7,264 nucleotides of DNA from an uncultured Sphingobacteriales bacterium (GTDB lineage: Bacteria; Bacteroidota; Bacteroidia; Chitinophagales; Chitinophagaceae), in assembly GCA_946887085.1 (NCBI GenBank), contig CAMPKG010000178.1, positions 1 to 7,264 of the forward strand, in the 5' to 3' direction. The position numbers and the translations under genes were made by a program. Positions 1 to 6,520 of the stretch are shown piece after piece; the stretch's first letter is position 1; every line of letters starts with the position of its first letter. The notes below the pieces were generated by a model. It made no database searches, was not told the origin of the DNA, and was given only the letters and a program-made list of their open reading frames with translations.

Positions 1-1
1 G

Positions 2-790
2 GCTTACTACATGTCGGGCAACCAAACGGCTGCAGTCAACCGCATGCTCGCGGGCGACTCGCCTCAGCAGGCTATTGACTGGGTAACTGCCAACGATGCT
101 ACATCCGATTCATCGCGCAGGCAATACGGCATAGTTGACTACAATGGCGGTTCACCAAGGTCAGCCGGTTTTACCGGTTCAAATTGCGATCCTTATAAAA
201 ACCACATTACGGGGCCCGGATACGCGATACAGGGAAATATCCTGCTTGGCCAGCAAATACTGGATTCGATGCAGGCGAGATTTTTGAATACACAGGGTTC
301 ATTAGCTAAACGGTTGATGGCTGCTTTGCAGGGAGCGAATGTAGCCGGCGCAGATACACGCGGTATGAGCAACGGTACAAGTTCTTTATCGGCTTTCCTG
401 CGCGTAGCTAAACCTACCGATGCTGCCAATAACCTCTATATAGATGTCAACGTGGGCGCAGTTGCAACAGGCGTTGAACCAATAGATGTGCTGCAGGTAA
501 AATTGAACGGAATTCTTTCGGTTGAGGAAAATACACAGACCAAAGATTATCTCTACCGCATCTACCCCAACCCGGCATCCGATAAGCTGCAACTTGATTT
601 CAGCACGGTGCTACCTGAAACTATTTCGATAACAGATGCAACAGGGAAACTGGTAGGTTCATATTCCGGCAAAACCATCGGCTTCAAAACGCTGTTGGAT
701 ATTTCTCACCTGCAAAGCGGCGTATACTTTATACGCTTCTACAAAAAGGACATGCCTGTGCGTGTGGACAGGATCGTGGTGAACCGGTAA
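2..790 (+). CDS. Secreted DUF1028 (Ntn-hydrolase-fold) protein with C-terminal T9SS type A sorting domain, 5' partial
   Basis: The frame is already open at the window edge, so the N-terminus, probably with the signal peptide and the start of the DUF1028 domain, is missing. The ATG at 11 is probably an internal Met. Numbered from that Met, residues 1-165 follow the DUF1028 pattern: AVNRMLAGDSPQQAIDWV, then GIVDYNG (40-46), AGFTG (52-56), GPGYAIQGNILLG (68-80), a helix ending LAKRLMAALQGA, and a closing IDVNVG strand. DUF1028 is placed in the Ntn-hydrolase superfamily, but its reaction is unknown. After a linker, residues 183-259 form a T9SS sorting domain: YPNPASDKL (185-193), ITDATGKLV, SGVYFIRF (236-243) and a final VDRIVVNR. 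Such domains are normally removed during export across the outer membrane, leaving the protein surface-bound or released. The family call is good; the substrate is unknown. Confidence 0.85.
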   Translation, partial: AYYMSGNQTAAVNRMLAGDSPQQAIDWVTANDATSDSSRRQYGIVDYNGGSPRSAGFTGSNCDPYKNHITGPGYAIQGNILLGQQILDSMQARFLNTQGSLAKRLMAALQGANVAGADTRGMSNGTSSLSAFLRVAKPTDAANNLYIDVNVGAVATGVEPIDVLQVKLNGILSVEENTQTKDYLYRIYPNPASDKLQLDFSTVLPETISITDATGKLVGSYSGKTIGFKTLLDISHLQSGVYFIRFYKKDMPVRVDRIVVNR

Positions 791-805
791 TCTCGTTGAG
801 AAATG

Positions 806-843
806 TTTGCTCTTGCAGCGATCAGGTCAAAATTGTATTTTTA
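806..843 (+). promoter_or_regulatory. Possible Bacteroidota promoter upstream of the lipocalin-like lipoprotein gene
   Basis: TATTTTTA at 836-843 matches seven of eight positions of the Bacteroidota -7 element TAnnTTTG. A TTG at 813-815 lies 20 bp upstream, and another TTTG is at 806-809, either of which could be the -33 element. The -7 element ends 13 bp before the ATG at 857, so the leader would be very short. The region is AT-rich, so this may be chance. Confidence 0.3.
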
Positions 844-856
844 TTGAAACCACTCT

Positions 857-1336
857 ATGAAGCCGTTAAGTTTATGTCTGGCAATTTGCAGTATAGTCGT
901 GTTCTTTACTGCCTGCTCAAAAAAGCATAACAATTCTCCCGTAGCTCAAAAACTGCACGCAGGTATCTGGAAAATATCGGCATCAAAAATTGTCAACATT
1001 AATGGCATCGATACCGTTATCGATCGGTACAGCAACTGGCGGCCTTGCGAACAGGACGACATTATGACCTTCGACCTCGACGGTACTATGACCGTTAACG
1101 AGGGTGCTGACAAATGCGGGGAAGATAATCAGGCAAACGAACTATCGTGGGAGCTGGTGGACAATGACACCAGGCTAAGATTGATATTAGACGAAGGCAG
1201 CACATTCCAAAACGGGACGAATACAATTACCGGAGAAATTACTGAACTAACATATAACCAGCTTGTAATACGGGCTGAGGATGTGAGTAATTCGATGCCG
1301 GTGACCACGCTCGAAACCTACACTAATATTCGTTAA
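857..1336 (+). CDS. Lipocalin-like lipoprotein of Bacteroidota type
   Basis: This 159-residue protein starts with a lipoprotein signal: a hydrophobic run from residue 4 to 19 and the lipobox FTAC, giving lipidated Cys20 followed by SKKHNNS. The mature part opens with GIWKIS (36-41), the first strand expected of a small lipocalin-like barrel. It continues with CEQDDIMTFDLDGTMTV (64-80), Cys87, and a WEL strand (98-100). The spacing of Cys64 and Cys87 around the DD...F...DGT motif is typical of lipocalin-like lipoproteins common in Bacteroidota, and the two probably form a disulfide. Such proteins sit in the periplasm or on the outer membrane; their ligands are mostly unknown. The gene is followed after 21 bp by an outer-membrane barrel gene, so the two are probably co-transcribed. 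The lipoprotein call is strong, the fold call moderate, and no function is assigned. Confidence 0.75.
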   Translation: MKPLSLCLAICSIVVFFTACSKKHNNSPVAQKLHAGIWKISASKIVNINGIDTVIDRYSNWRPCEQDDIMTFDLDGTMTVNEGADKCGEDNQANELSWELVDNDTRLRLILDEGSTFQNGTNTITGEITELTYNQLVIRAEDVSNSMPVTTLETYTNIR

Positions 1337-1357
1337 CCCAAAAAGCCAGGACATACA

Positions 1358-1915
1358 ATGAAACACCTGATCCTAATCTTTGTTGGCTTGCTTAGTTCCA
1401 CATCTGTAGACGCCCAAAAACACAAGTTGTTTACTGACGTTGGTATTTCCGGTTCGCAATTGCTGCCCGGACTGTCGGCAACCTACAATTACAATCCTCT
1501 TAAATTCTTAGGTATAGGTGCAGGCGTGCACGTACATCATTTTTTCCCAACAGTGGCCGATAAGCCACGCTATGTACCTGCCCTGTTTGGGGATCTGCGC
1601 TTCACCGTATTTCCCCGGAAAAAAAATCAAATATTGGCATTTCTTGATGTAGGAATGAATTTTTATAAAAAAGCAGCCGCTCACAAACACGAGAATACAA
1701 TCATACACACAGATGAAAGCACCAGTGGCATACACACCGGCATTGGCCTTGGCTACCTGCGCGTATTGAAAGAAGAAGGCCTAAGCATGTACTGGACATT
1801 AAAGACGCTTGCTAACAGCGCCGAATACAGCTCCCTGGACCTCACTACTAAACAATATGCTACATCGAGCGGTAGCAGAAGCACTATTGTACTTTCGTTT
1901 GGGTTCAGGTTTTAA
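1358..1915 (+). CDS. Small outer-membrane beta-barrel protein (porin-like, hypothetical)
   Basis: This 185-residue protein has a clear Sec signal peptide (hydrophobic residues 4-12, probable cleavage after VDA at residue 19, leaving an N-terminal Gln). The mature chain of about 166 residues shows alternating hydrophobic/polar strands with aromatic girdles: FLGIGAGVHVHHFF, ALFGDLRFTVFP, ILAFLDVGMNFY, GIHTGIGLGYLRV and TIVLSFGFRF. It ends in Phe, as expected for a C-terminal BAM-recognised beta strand. The length fits an eight-stranded barrel like the OmpA/OmpW-sized proteins common in Bacteroidota. It has no OmpA-like C-terminal domain. The ATG is chosen because it places the signal peptide at the N-terminus; AGGA lies 7 bp upstream. 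No specific family can be named, and a transport role is not supported. Confidence 0.7.
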   Translation: MKHLILIFVGLLSSTSVDAQKHKLFTDVGISGSQLLPGLSATYNYNPLKFLGIGAGVHVHHFFPTVADKPRYVPALFGDLRFTVFPRKKNQILAFLDVGMNFYKKAAAHKHENTIIHTDESTSGIHTGIGLGYLRVLKEEGLSMYWTLKTLANSAEYSSLDLTTKQYATSSGSRSTIVLSFGFRF

Positions 1916-1988
1916 CGACTTCAGTAATTAGTGCAAAACTGGTATAAATTATCTGGTGGTCGTGTCGATAAAATTTAGCAATATTACG

Positions 1989-1996
1989 TATATTTG
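1989..1996 (+). promoter_or_regulatory. Bacteroidota -7 promoter element upstream of the terminase-like gene
   Basis: TATATTTG is an exact match to the Bacteroidota -7 consensus TAnnTTTG and ends 20 bp before the ATG at 2017. No clear TTG -33 box lies 17-23 bp upstream; only an AT-rich stretch is seen there. The position suggests that the following gene has its own transcript with a short leader and is not read through from the barrel gene. Confidence 0.5.
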
Positions 1997-2016
1997 CCAT
2001 AGTAAAACTCTGTCAC

Positions 2017-2445
2017 ATGGCAACTATCAACCTTGCACACGAAAGGTTCATACAGGAGATGATCCTTCACGGAGATAAGACCCGGGCTTATCTCGCCGCC
2101 TACCCCAATTGCAAACCAAGTTCGGCCTACAAAAGCGCATGCCGCCTGCTGAAAAACACCCGGGTCAGGGAACGTATCCGCAAGTCGGTGGTCTATGCAC
2201 AACAAAAGGCAGAACGCAAGCTGGAGCATAAGTTCAATGAAGAAGTGCTTGCCCGGCTGGACAAGCGAAAAGAGCTGGCTTTGATCGTTCGGCAACAATT
2301 AAAAACAACAAAAACTGTTGTTTGTTACGGTAAGGAGCTGACCTACGAGGTAGGGCCCACCCATGCTGAACTATTGAGAGCCATAGACTTAGACTGGAAA
2401 TTGTCGCAAGGCTGGAAACGGGAATCTGAGGGTTACGAGCTCTGA
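2017..2445 (+). CDS. Phage terminase small subunit-like protein, solitary
   Basis: The first 60 or so of 142 residues follow the small terminase (Terminase_2-type) helix-turn-helix pattern: HERFIQEMILHGDKTRAYLAAYP, then SSAYKSACRLLKN and VRERIRKSV. Family members typically read KQ.RFV.EYL..GNATQAA..AGYS...A...A.RLL.N..V...I. A basic coiled helix follows (QQKAERKLEHKFNEEVLARLDKRKELA, about 62-88). The C-terminal segment ELLRAIDLDWKLSQGW resembles the last helix of small terminases. In phages this protein binds DNA at the packaging site and forms a ring that hands DNA to the large terminase. No large terminase, portal, capsid or integrase gene lies nearby; the neighbours are ordinary envelope and transport genes. 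It may be a prophage remnant or a domesticated DNA-binding protein. The reading frame is intact and has its own -7 element. The family call is fairly sure, the cellular role unknown. Confidence 0.7.
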   Translation: MATINLAHERFIQEMILHGDKTRAYLAAYPNCKPSSAYKSACRLLKNTRVRERIRKSVVYAQQKAERKLEHKFNEEVLARLDKRKELALIVRQQLKTTKTVVCYGKELTYEVGPTHAELLRAIDLDWKLSQGWKRESEGYEL

Positions 2446-2464
2446 AATTCAACAAAATTCAACA
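2445..2464 (+). repeat. Two tandem copies of a 10-bp direct repeat (AAATTCAACA)
   Basis: AAATTCAACA occurs twice without a spacer at 2445-2454 and 2455-2464. The first copy begins on the last base of the terminase-like gene's stop codon. Two perfect 10-bp copies could be a regulatory or protein-binding site for the gene on either side, or simple slippage in AT-rich DNA. No function can be shown from the sequence alone. Confidence 0.6.
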
Positions 2465-2489
2465 ACAGATATGATTTATGCTTATTCCC

Positions 2490-2497
2490 TATCTTAG
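2490..2497 (+). promoter_or_regulatory. Possible -7 promoter element for the MFS transporter gene
   Basis: TATCTTAG matches seven of eight positions of TAnnTTTG and ends 27 bp before the ATG at 2525, a usual distance. No clear TTG -33 box is present. A second near match, TCTATTTG at 2516-2523, is too close to the start codon to serve this ATG with any leader. Confidence 0.35.
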
Positions 2498-2524
2498 CCA
2501 CATCACACACTTACGTCTATTTGC

Positions 2525-3847
2525 ATGACTGTCGACTCCAATAAAAAAGTACAGCGTTCCTGGGCCATGTACGACTGGGCAAATTCGGCCTATAACCTCG
2601 TCATTACCTCCACCATATTCCCGGCCTATTATGAGGCCATCACATCAACCAAAGAAGGCGATAAGATCATCAACGACAAGGTCGAGTTCTTTGGGCGCAC
2701 GTTCACCAATACAGCATTGTTCGACTATGCCCTGGCGGCGGCTTACCTGGTGATCGCCTTCCTCTCTCCTATTCTTTCGTCCATCGCCGACTACAGGGGC
2801 AATAAAAAGCGCTTCATGCAGTTGTTTTGCTACATAGGCTCCGTTGCCTGCTGTGGCCTTTACTTCTTTGAGCTGTCAACCCTGGAGCTAGGTATTATTT
2901 TATTTGCCATAGCTGCCATTGGCTATTGCGGCAGCCTTGTATTCTACAATGCTTACCTCCCGGAGATAGCAGCCGAAGAAGAACGCGACCGTGTAAGTGC
3001 CAAAGGCTTTTCTTACGGTTATATCGGCAGCGTCATCCTGCAGATCATTTGTTTCGTCTTCGTACTTGCCCCCGATACTTTTGGCATCACGGTCGGCCAC
3101 GCATCGCGTATTTCCTTCCTGCTAGTGGGTATATGGTGGTTTGGCTTTGCGCATATCCCTTTGCTGCGCCTGCCTAAGGGCAAACCCATGGCGCAGCACC
3201 CGGAACACAACATTTTCACCAACGGCTTCCACGAGCTGAGGAAAGTATGGAACCAGGTAAAGCATCTTAGCGTATTACGAACCTACCTCGGCGCATTCTT
3301 CTTCTACAGCATGGGCGTGCAGACCGTTATGCTCGCCGCTACTATTTTCGGAAGCAAGGAGATGAAACTGGAATCTACACAACTCATCACAACCATACTC
3401 ATCATCCAGCTGGTAGCCATTATCGGCGCATGGCTTATGGCAAGGCTTTCTGAAAAGTTTGGCAACCTGAAAGTATTGCTGGGTGTACTTTTTATCTGGA
3501 TAGGTATTTGCATCTGGGCATATTTTATAACGACGGCCACAGAGTTTTACATAGTGGGTGCAGTTGTGGGTTTGGTGATGGGTGGCATACAGTCGCTGAG
3601 CCGCTCTACTTATTCCAAGCTGATGCCGGAGACAAAAGACACGGCATCATTTTTTAGTTTTTACGACGTAACGGAGAAAGTCGCTATTGTAATAGGCATG
3701 TTCTCTTTCGGTTATATCGAAGAGATCACCGGCAGCATGCGCAATTCCATTATCGCGCTCATCAGCTTTTTTGCCGTAGGCGCTGTCATTTTGTACCTTG
3801 CAATTGTACGAGCGAAAAAAGAACATTTAAAAGCTACTGTTATCTGA
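2525..3847 (+). CDS. MFS transporter, UMF1/Atg22-like family
   Basis: This 440-residue inner-membrane protein has about twelve hydrophobic segments. Its N-terminus carries the family signature SWAMYDWANSAYNLVI (12-27), which runs into the first membrane segment. The loop after TM2 has SIADYRGNKKRF (86-97), the equivalent of the major-facilitator loop motif with its acidic and basic residues. The second half has GGIQSLSRSTYSKLMPE (353-369) followed by FFSFYDVTEK, a conserved block of bacterial UMF1 transporters and of fungal Atg22. Atg22 exports amino acids from the vacuole, but substrates of the bacterial members are mostly unknown, so none is given here. The length is normal and no break is seen. 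The next gene starts 1 bp after the stop, so the two are almost certainly translated from one mRNA. The family call is confident. Confidence 0.9.
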   Translation: MTVDSNKKVQRSWAMYDWANSAYNLVITSTIFPAYYEAITSTKEGDKIINDKVEFFGRTFTNTALFDYALAAAYLVIAFLSPILSSIADYRGNKKRFMQLFCYIGSVACCGLYFFELSTLELGIILFAIAAIGYCGSLVFYNAYLPEIAAEEERDRVSAKGFSYGYIGSVILQIICFVFVLAPDTFGITVGHASRISFLLVGIWWFGFAHIPLLRLPKGKPMAQHPEHNIFTNGFHELRKVWNQVKHLSVLRTYLGAFFFYSMGVQTVMLAATIFGSKEMKLESTQLITTILIIQLVAIIGAWLMARLSEKFGNLKVLLGVLFIWIGICIWAYFITTATEFYIVGAVVGLVMGGIQSLSRSTYSKLMPETKDTASFFSFYDVTEKVAIVIGMFSFGYIEEITGSMRNSIIALISFFAVGAVILYLAIVRAKKEHLKATVI

Positions 3848-3848
3848 C

Positions 3849-4709
3849 ATGAGACTATTTAGCATCAACGCAGGATATTTTAAACTGGATGGCGGCGCCA
3901 TGCACGGCGTAGTACCGAAATCGATGTGGAGCAAAGCCAACCCGGCTGATGACAACAATATGTGCAGCTGGGCCATGCGATGCATGCTGGTGGAGCATGG
4001 CAATTACCGCATACTGATAGATAACGGCATGGGGGATAAACAGGATAGCAAGTTCTTCAGCTTTTATCACCCGCATGGCGAGGATACACTGGTGAGCTCT
4101 TTGGCTGCCCATGGTTTTACACCGGACGACATTACCGATATGTTTCTTACCCACCTGCATTTTGATCATTGCGGAGGTTCGGTAAAACGCGAAGGTGATA
4201 AGCTGGTGCCAGCCTTTCCACACGCCACCTACTGGACGAACGAAAAGCACTGGCAGTCGGCCACCAACCCCAACGAACGGGAGAAAGCATCGTTCCTGAA
4301 AGAGAACATATTGCCCATGCAGGACGCTGCGCGGTTTCATTTTGTAGACGTGCCCGATGGCGGTGAATGGATAGCGGATATCAACGTGCGCATCGTCAAC
4401 GGTCATACCGATGCCATGATGCTGCCGCAGATAAAATACAACGATACCACGGTGCTCTTCTGTGCCGACCTGATACCAAGCGCCGCACACGTGTCGATGC
4501 CATGGGTGATGGCCTATGACATGCGCCCGCTGGATACGCTGAAGGAAAAACACACGATACTTAACCAGGCCGTCGATGAGAACTGGGTACTCTTCTTCGA
4601 GCACGATCCGAAGATCGAATGCTGCACACTACAGCGCACGGAGAAAGGCATCAGGGTAAAAGAAACTTTTGCGTTGAAAGATATCGATGCAAAGTTTCCG
4701 CCGAAGTAG
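3849..4709 (+). CDS. MBL-fold metallo-hydrolase, lactonase-like subgroup
   Basis: This 286-residue soluble protein has no signal peptide. It contains the metallo-beta-lactamase-fold signature THLHFDHCGG at 101-110 (His102, His104, Asp106, His107). The other expected metal ligands are also visible: His186 in NGHTDAM, Asp207 in LFCADLIPS and His252 in FFEHDP. With the full set present, the protein should bind two metal ions and be an active hydrolase. The overall plan, with LIDNGMG (56-62) before the first motif and a cap-like insertion at 110-165, resembles the MBL subgroup that includes AHL lactonases. However, the Tyr found three residues after the bridging Asp in AiiA is not there, so quorum quenching should not be assumed. 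The gene follows the MFS transporter stop by 1 bp, suggesting uptake or export and hydrolysis of a related compound. The substrate is unknown. Confidence 0.88.
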   Translation: MRLFSINAGYFKLDGGAMHGVVPKSMWSKANPADDNNMCSWAMRCMLVEHGNYRILIDNGMGDKQDSKFFSFYHPHGEDTLVSSLAAHGFTPDDITDMFLTHLHFDHCGGSVKREGDKLVPAFPHATYWTNEKHWQSATNPNEREKASFLKENILPMQDAARFHFVDVPDGGEWIADINVRIVNGHTDAMMLPQIKYNDTTVLFCADLIPSAAHVSMPWVMAYDMRPLDTLKEKHTILNQAVDENWVLFFEHDPKIECCTLQRTEKGIRVKETFALKDIDAKFPPK

Positions 4710-4711
4710 CG

Positions 4712-5758
4712 TTATAAGCGTTCGGGCTTTATCAGCTCCAGCTTATCGCTCCGCGACATGGCGCCGGGGTTGATGCCGGGCTGGCCTTCAGGAATAGGAA
4801 CCTTCAGTTTGCTGAAGTAATCAACCCAAAAGGGCATAGGTTGTTTAGAGCCCGGCAGGTTGAAGGTCATTTTGTTGAGCGGAAAGAATGGTTTGTTGTT
4901 GTTAGCTGTCTTAAACACTTCAAACAACAGTTCCGAACAATAATAGCTGTCGTTTTTGATGTCGAAACTGTTGTCGTAAGCCTTGCCGATGTATTGTTTT
5001 GCAAGTTCGGCACTCTCGTCAGCGACCTGCATGTACTGTTCTTTAACGCGGCCGATAAGTACTTTGGGTTTGCCGTTGGCATCCGTTGAGCGCGCAAAGA
5101 AGCTATCAACCGGAGTGGCCTTAACAGCGCCGTAAGCCTCCACCACAACCATATCGTTGCCCTGCTGCACGACGAGGCCACAGTGAGAAAAGTCCATGCC
5201 GTTTGCGCCCTCTGTAACCGATTCGATGGCATCGCAGGCGGCGCCGCAGTCAAGGTCCTGGAAAAGGATGTCGCCGGGCTGAATGTTGTAGTAGGCCTTG
5301 CCAGATAGAATAATTGCATCATGGCCCACGTCGTAGATATCAGCATTAAGAGCGGCGTTGGAGAATGTGGTTTTATAGAAGTTCTTTGAAATACTGTCCC
5401 TTTGCCTGATGAAGCCTTTGGCTGTAAGAAGGACATTGCCGGCGTTCGTGGAAACAAGAAAAGATTTATTGAAGGCATTATTGCTCCAGCCTTTGGTAAA
5501 TAGTTTGGCATTGATCTTTCCTTCAAAACCGGGACAAATGAGCTCGCCTGAATAGTAGCCGGCGAGGATAGAGCCCGAGTTCTTAACGCGAGTGATAGCA
5601 AGGGGCTGATTGCCTGTGTTTTTAAAGTACCAGACGAGTTCATACTCAGGCCCCTCGCAGATCTCGCCGACGTCTATGATGATGTTAGGGAATTCAATTG
5701 CAGGCTGTGCAAAACATCTTGAAAAGATGCACAGCATTATTAGCAAAAACAACCTCAT
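4712..5758 (-). CDS. Exported DUF1573 plus YiiX-like (permuted NlpC/P60) cysteine hydrolase
   Basis: This 348-residue protein begins with a signal peptide (residues 1-17, cleavage after CFA). Residues 19-117 form an Ig-like DUF1573 domain: IEFPNIIIDVGEICEG, then FKNTGNQPLAITRVKNSGS and a closing LLTAKGF. The Cys-Gly-Cys often found after this point in DUF1573 is replaced by SGS (61-63). Residues about 150-320 form a YiiX/YebB-like domain, a circularly permuted papain fold: PGDILFQDLDCG (161-172), FSHCGLVV (190-197) with the expected catalytic His192, VVEAYG (205-210) and YYCSELLFE (272-280) with the expected nucleophile Cys274. The fold is known for cleaving amide or ester bonds in peptidoglycan, peptides or lipids; the substrate here is unknown. 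The start overlaps the end of the DUF4919 gene by 4 bp, which suggests translational coupling. The hydrolase call is strong, the DUF1573 call fairly strong. Confidence 0.85.
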   Translation of the reverse strand: MRLFLLIMLCIFSRCFAQPAIEFPNIIIDVGEICEGPEYELVWYFKNTGNQPLAITRVKNSGSILAGYYSGELICPGFEGKINAKLFTKGWSNNAFNKSFLVSTNAGNVLLTAKGFIRQRDSISKNFYKTTFSNAALNADIYDVGHDAIILSGKAYYNIQPGDILFQDLDCGAACDAIESVTEGANGMDFSHCGLVVQQGNDMVVVEAYGAVKATPVDSFFARSTDANGKPKVLIGRVKEQYMQVADESAELAKQYIGKAYDNSFDIKNDSYYCSELLFEVFKTANNNKPFFPLNKMTFNLPGSKQPMPFWVDYFSKLKVPIPEGQPGINPGAMSRSDKLELIKPERL

Positions 5759-6510
5759 CGCTTTTTCCTGTTTTTCTTCTGGGATCCTGTTTCAAGAAAG
5801 TCTTTCCCGACATCCTTGAACATCTCATTGTATCCGGCAAAGATCTGAGTAACGTCAAAGTATATCCCTTCTAAATTATCCTCGTTGGATTTCAATGTCA
5901 GGTAGTCGCAGGGATGAGGGGTAAGCTTCTGCCCTGTACTTTCATAGCCTAATACACTCAGAACAAAGTACTCATGCGAAACATCAAGTATATGGTAGCC
6001 TGTCTCATCGGTCCTGCCGTCGCCTGAGTTCAATATGGTACGAATGAGTCCTCTTACTCGTTCAAAGTATTTACGTCCGTTTACCGTATCCCCGAGATTC
6101 ATGTTGATGCGATAAATGTAATTAAGCTTCCGCAAATCGAACGGGGCATGCTCAACATGCTTAAGGGACAACTGCAAAGCACGCTTCAGATCGGCCTCGC
6201 CCGGATTTTCTGCTGACAATATTGTCCTGATCTCATTTGTTTCCTCCGATAATTTTTCGAGAGAAGCTGTATCGTCCGCTTTGTTGAAGAAATAGCCGTA
6301 ATACACGTATTTATATTGATCAGGTGTTAACGTGGTATCATTTGACTTGTATCGCTCGAACAGTGATGGGTAATAGTAGGCTGAGCCCTTATCGTGCGTG
6401 GCCTTTTTTATAGCGTCATAGTCAGGCTTTAAAAATTCCCGTCCCTGAGAAAACGATGTGAGGGAGATACACATGGCAAGCAGCAACGCTGCAGATCGTA
6501 AAAAAAGCAT
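5755..6510 (-). CDS. Exported DUF4919 family protein
   Basis: This 251-residue protein has a signal peptide (hydrophobic residues 2-20, probable cleavage near Gln22). It matches the DUF4919 pattern known from Bacteroidota: PDYDAIKKATHDKGSAYYYPSLFERY (29-54), then TTLTPDQYKYVYYGYFF (59-75), a helical middle, and a C-terminal LKSNEDNLEGIYFDVTQIF block (206-224). The family has no assigned reaction and no catalytic motif is evident. The middle part, with ALQLSLKHVEHAPFDLRKLNYIYRI, looks like paired helices of TPR type. The tail is strongly basic (QKKNRKKR). It lies between a transglutaminase-like gene (10 bp upstream) and a YiiX-like hydrolase (4-bp overlap downstream), so it is probably an operon partner of both and periplasmic. 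The function is unknown. Confidence 0.8.
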   Translation of the reverse strand: MLFLRSAALLLAMCISLTSFSQGREFLKPDYDAIKKATHDKGSAYYYPSLFERYKSNDTTLTPDQYKYVYYGYFFNKADDTASLEKLSEETNEIRTILSAENPGEADLKRALQLSLKHVEHAPFDLRKLNYIYRINMNLGDTVNGRKYFERVRGLIRTILNSGDGRTDETGYHILDVSHEYFVLSVLGYESTGQKLTPHPCDYLTLKSNEDNLEGIYFDVTQIFAGYNEMFKDVGKDFLETGSQKKNRKKR

Positions 6511-6520
6511 ATAGGGTGGA

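Noticed and set aside
791..856. Terminator after the DUF1028 gene
   Set aside because: No GC-rich stem followed by a T-run is present; the T-rich stretch at 838-842 fits a promoter element better.
1916..2016. Possible terminator or attachment site between the barrel gene and the terminase-like gene
   Set aside because: Only a 5-bp complementary pair (ACGAC/GTCGT) far apart and a short CTGGT repeat are seen, with no stem and T-run. This is at chance level.
3855..4604. Open 249-codon frame on the minus strand opposite the MBL gene
   Set aside because: It lies wholly inside a gene with a complete metal-binding motif set, its product resembles no family I recognise and it has no coherent domain or signal. 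It is a codon-bias shadow.
3849..4709. Calling the MBL protein an AHL lactonase (quorum quenching)
   Set aside because: The fold and metal ligands fit, but the Tyr three residues after the bridging Asp in AiiA is absent and nothing in the context concerns quorum sensing.
4867..5643. Open 258-codon minus-strand frame within the DUF1573-hydrolase gene
   Set aside because: The product is a low-complexity Ser/Thr/Ala/Pro/Leu-rich sequence, typical of an out-of-frame reading; the other frame has clear catalytic motifs.
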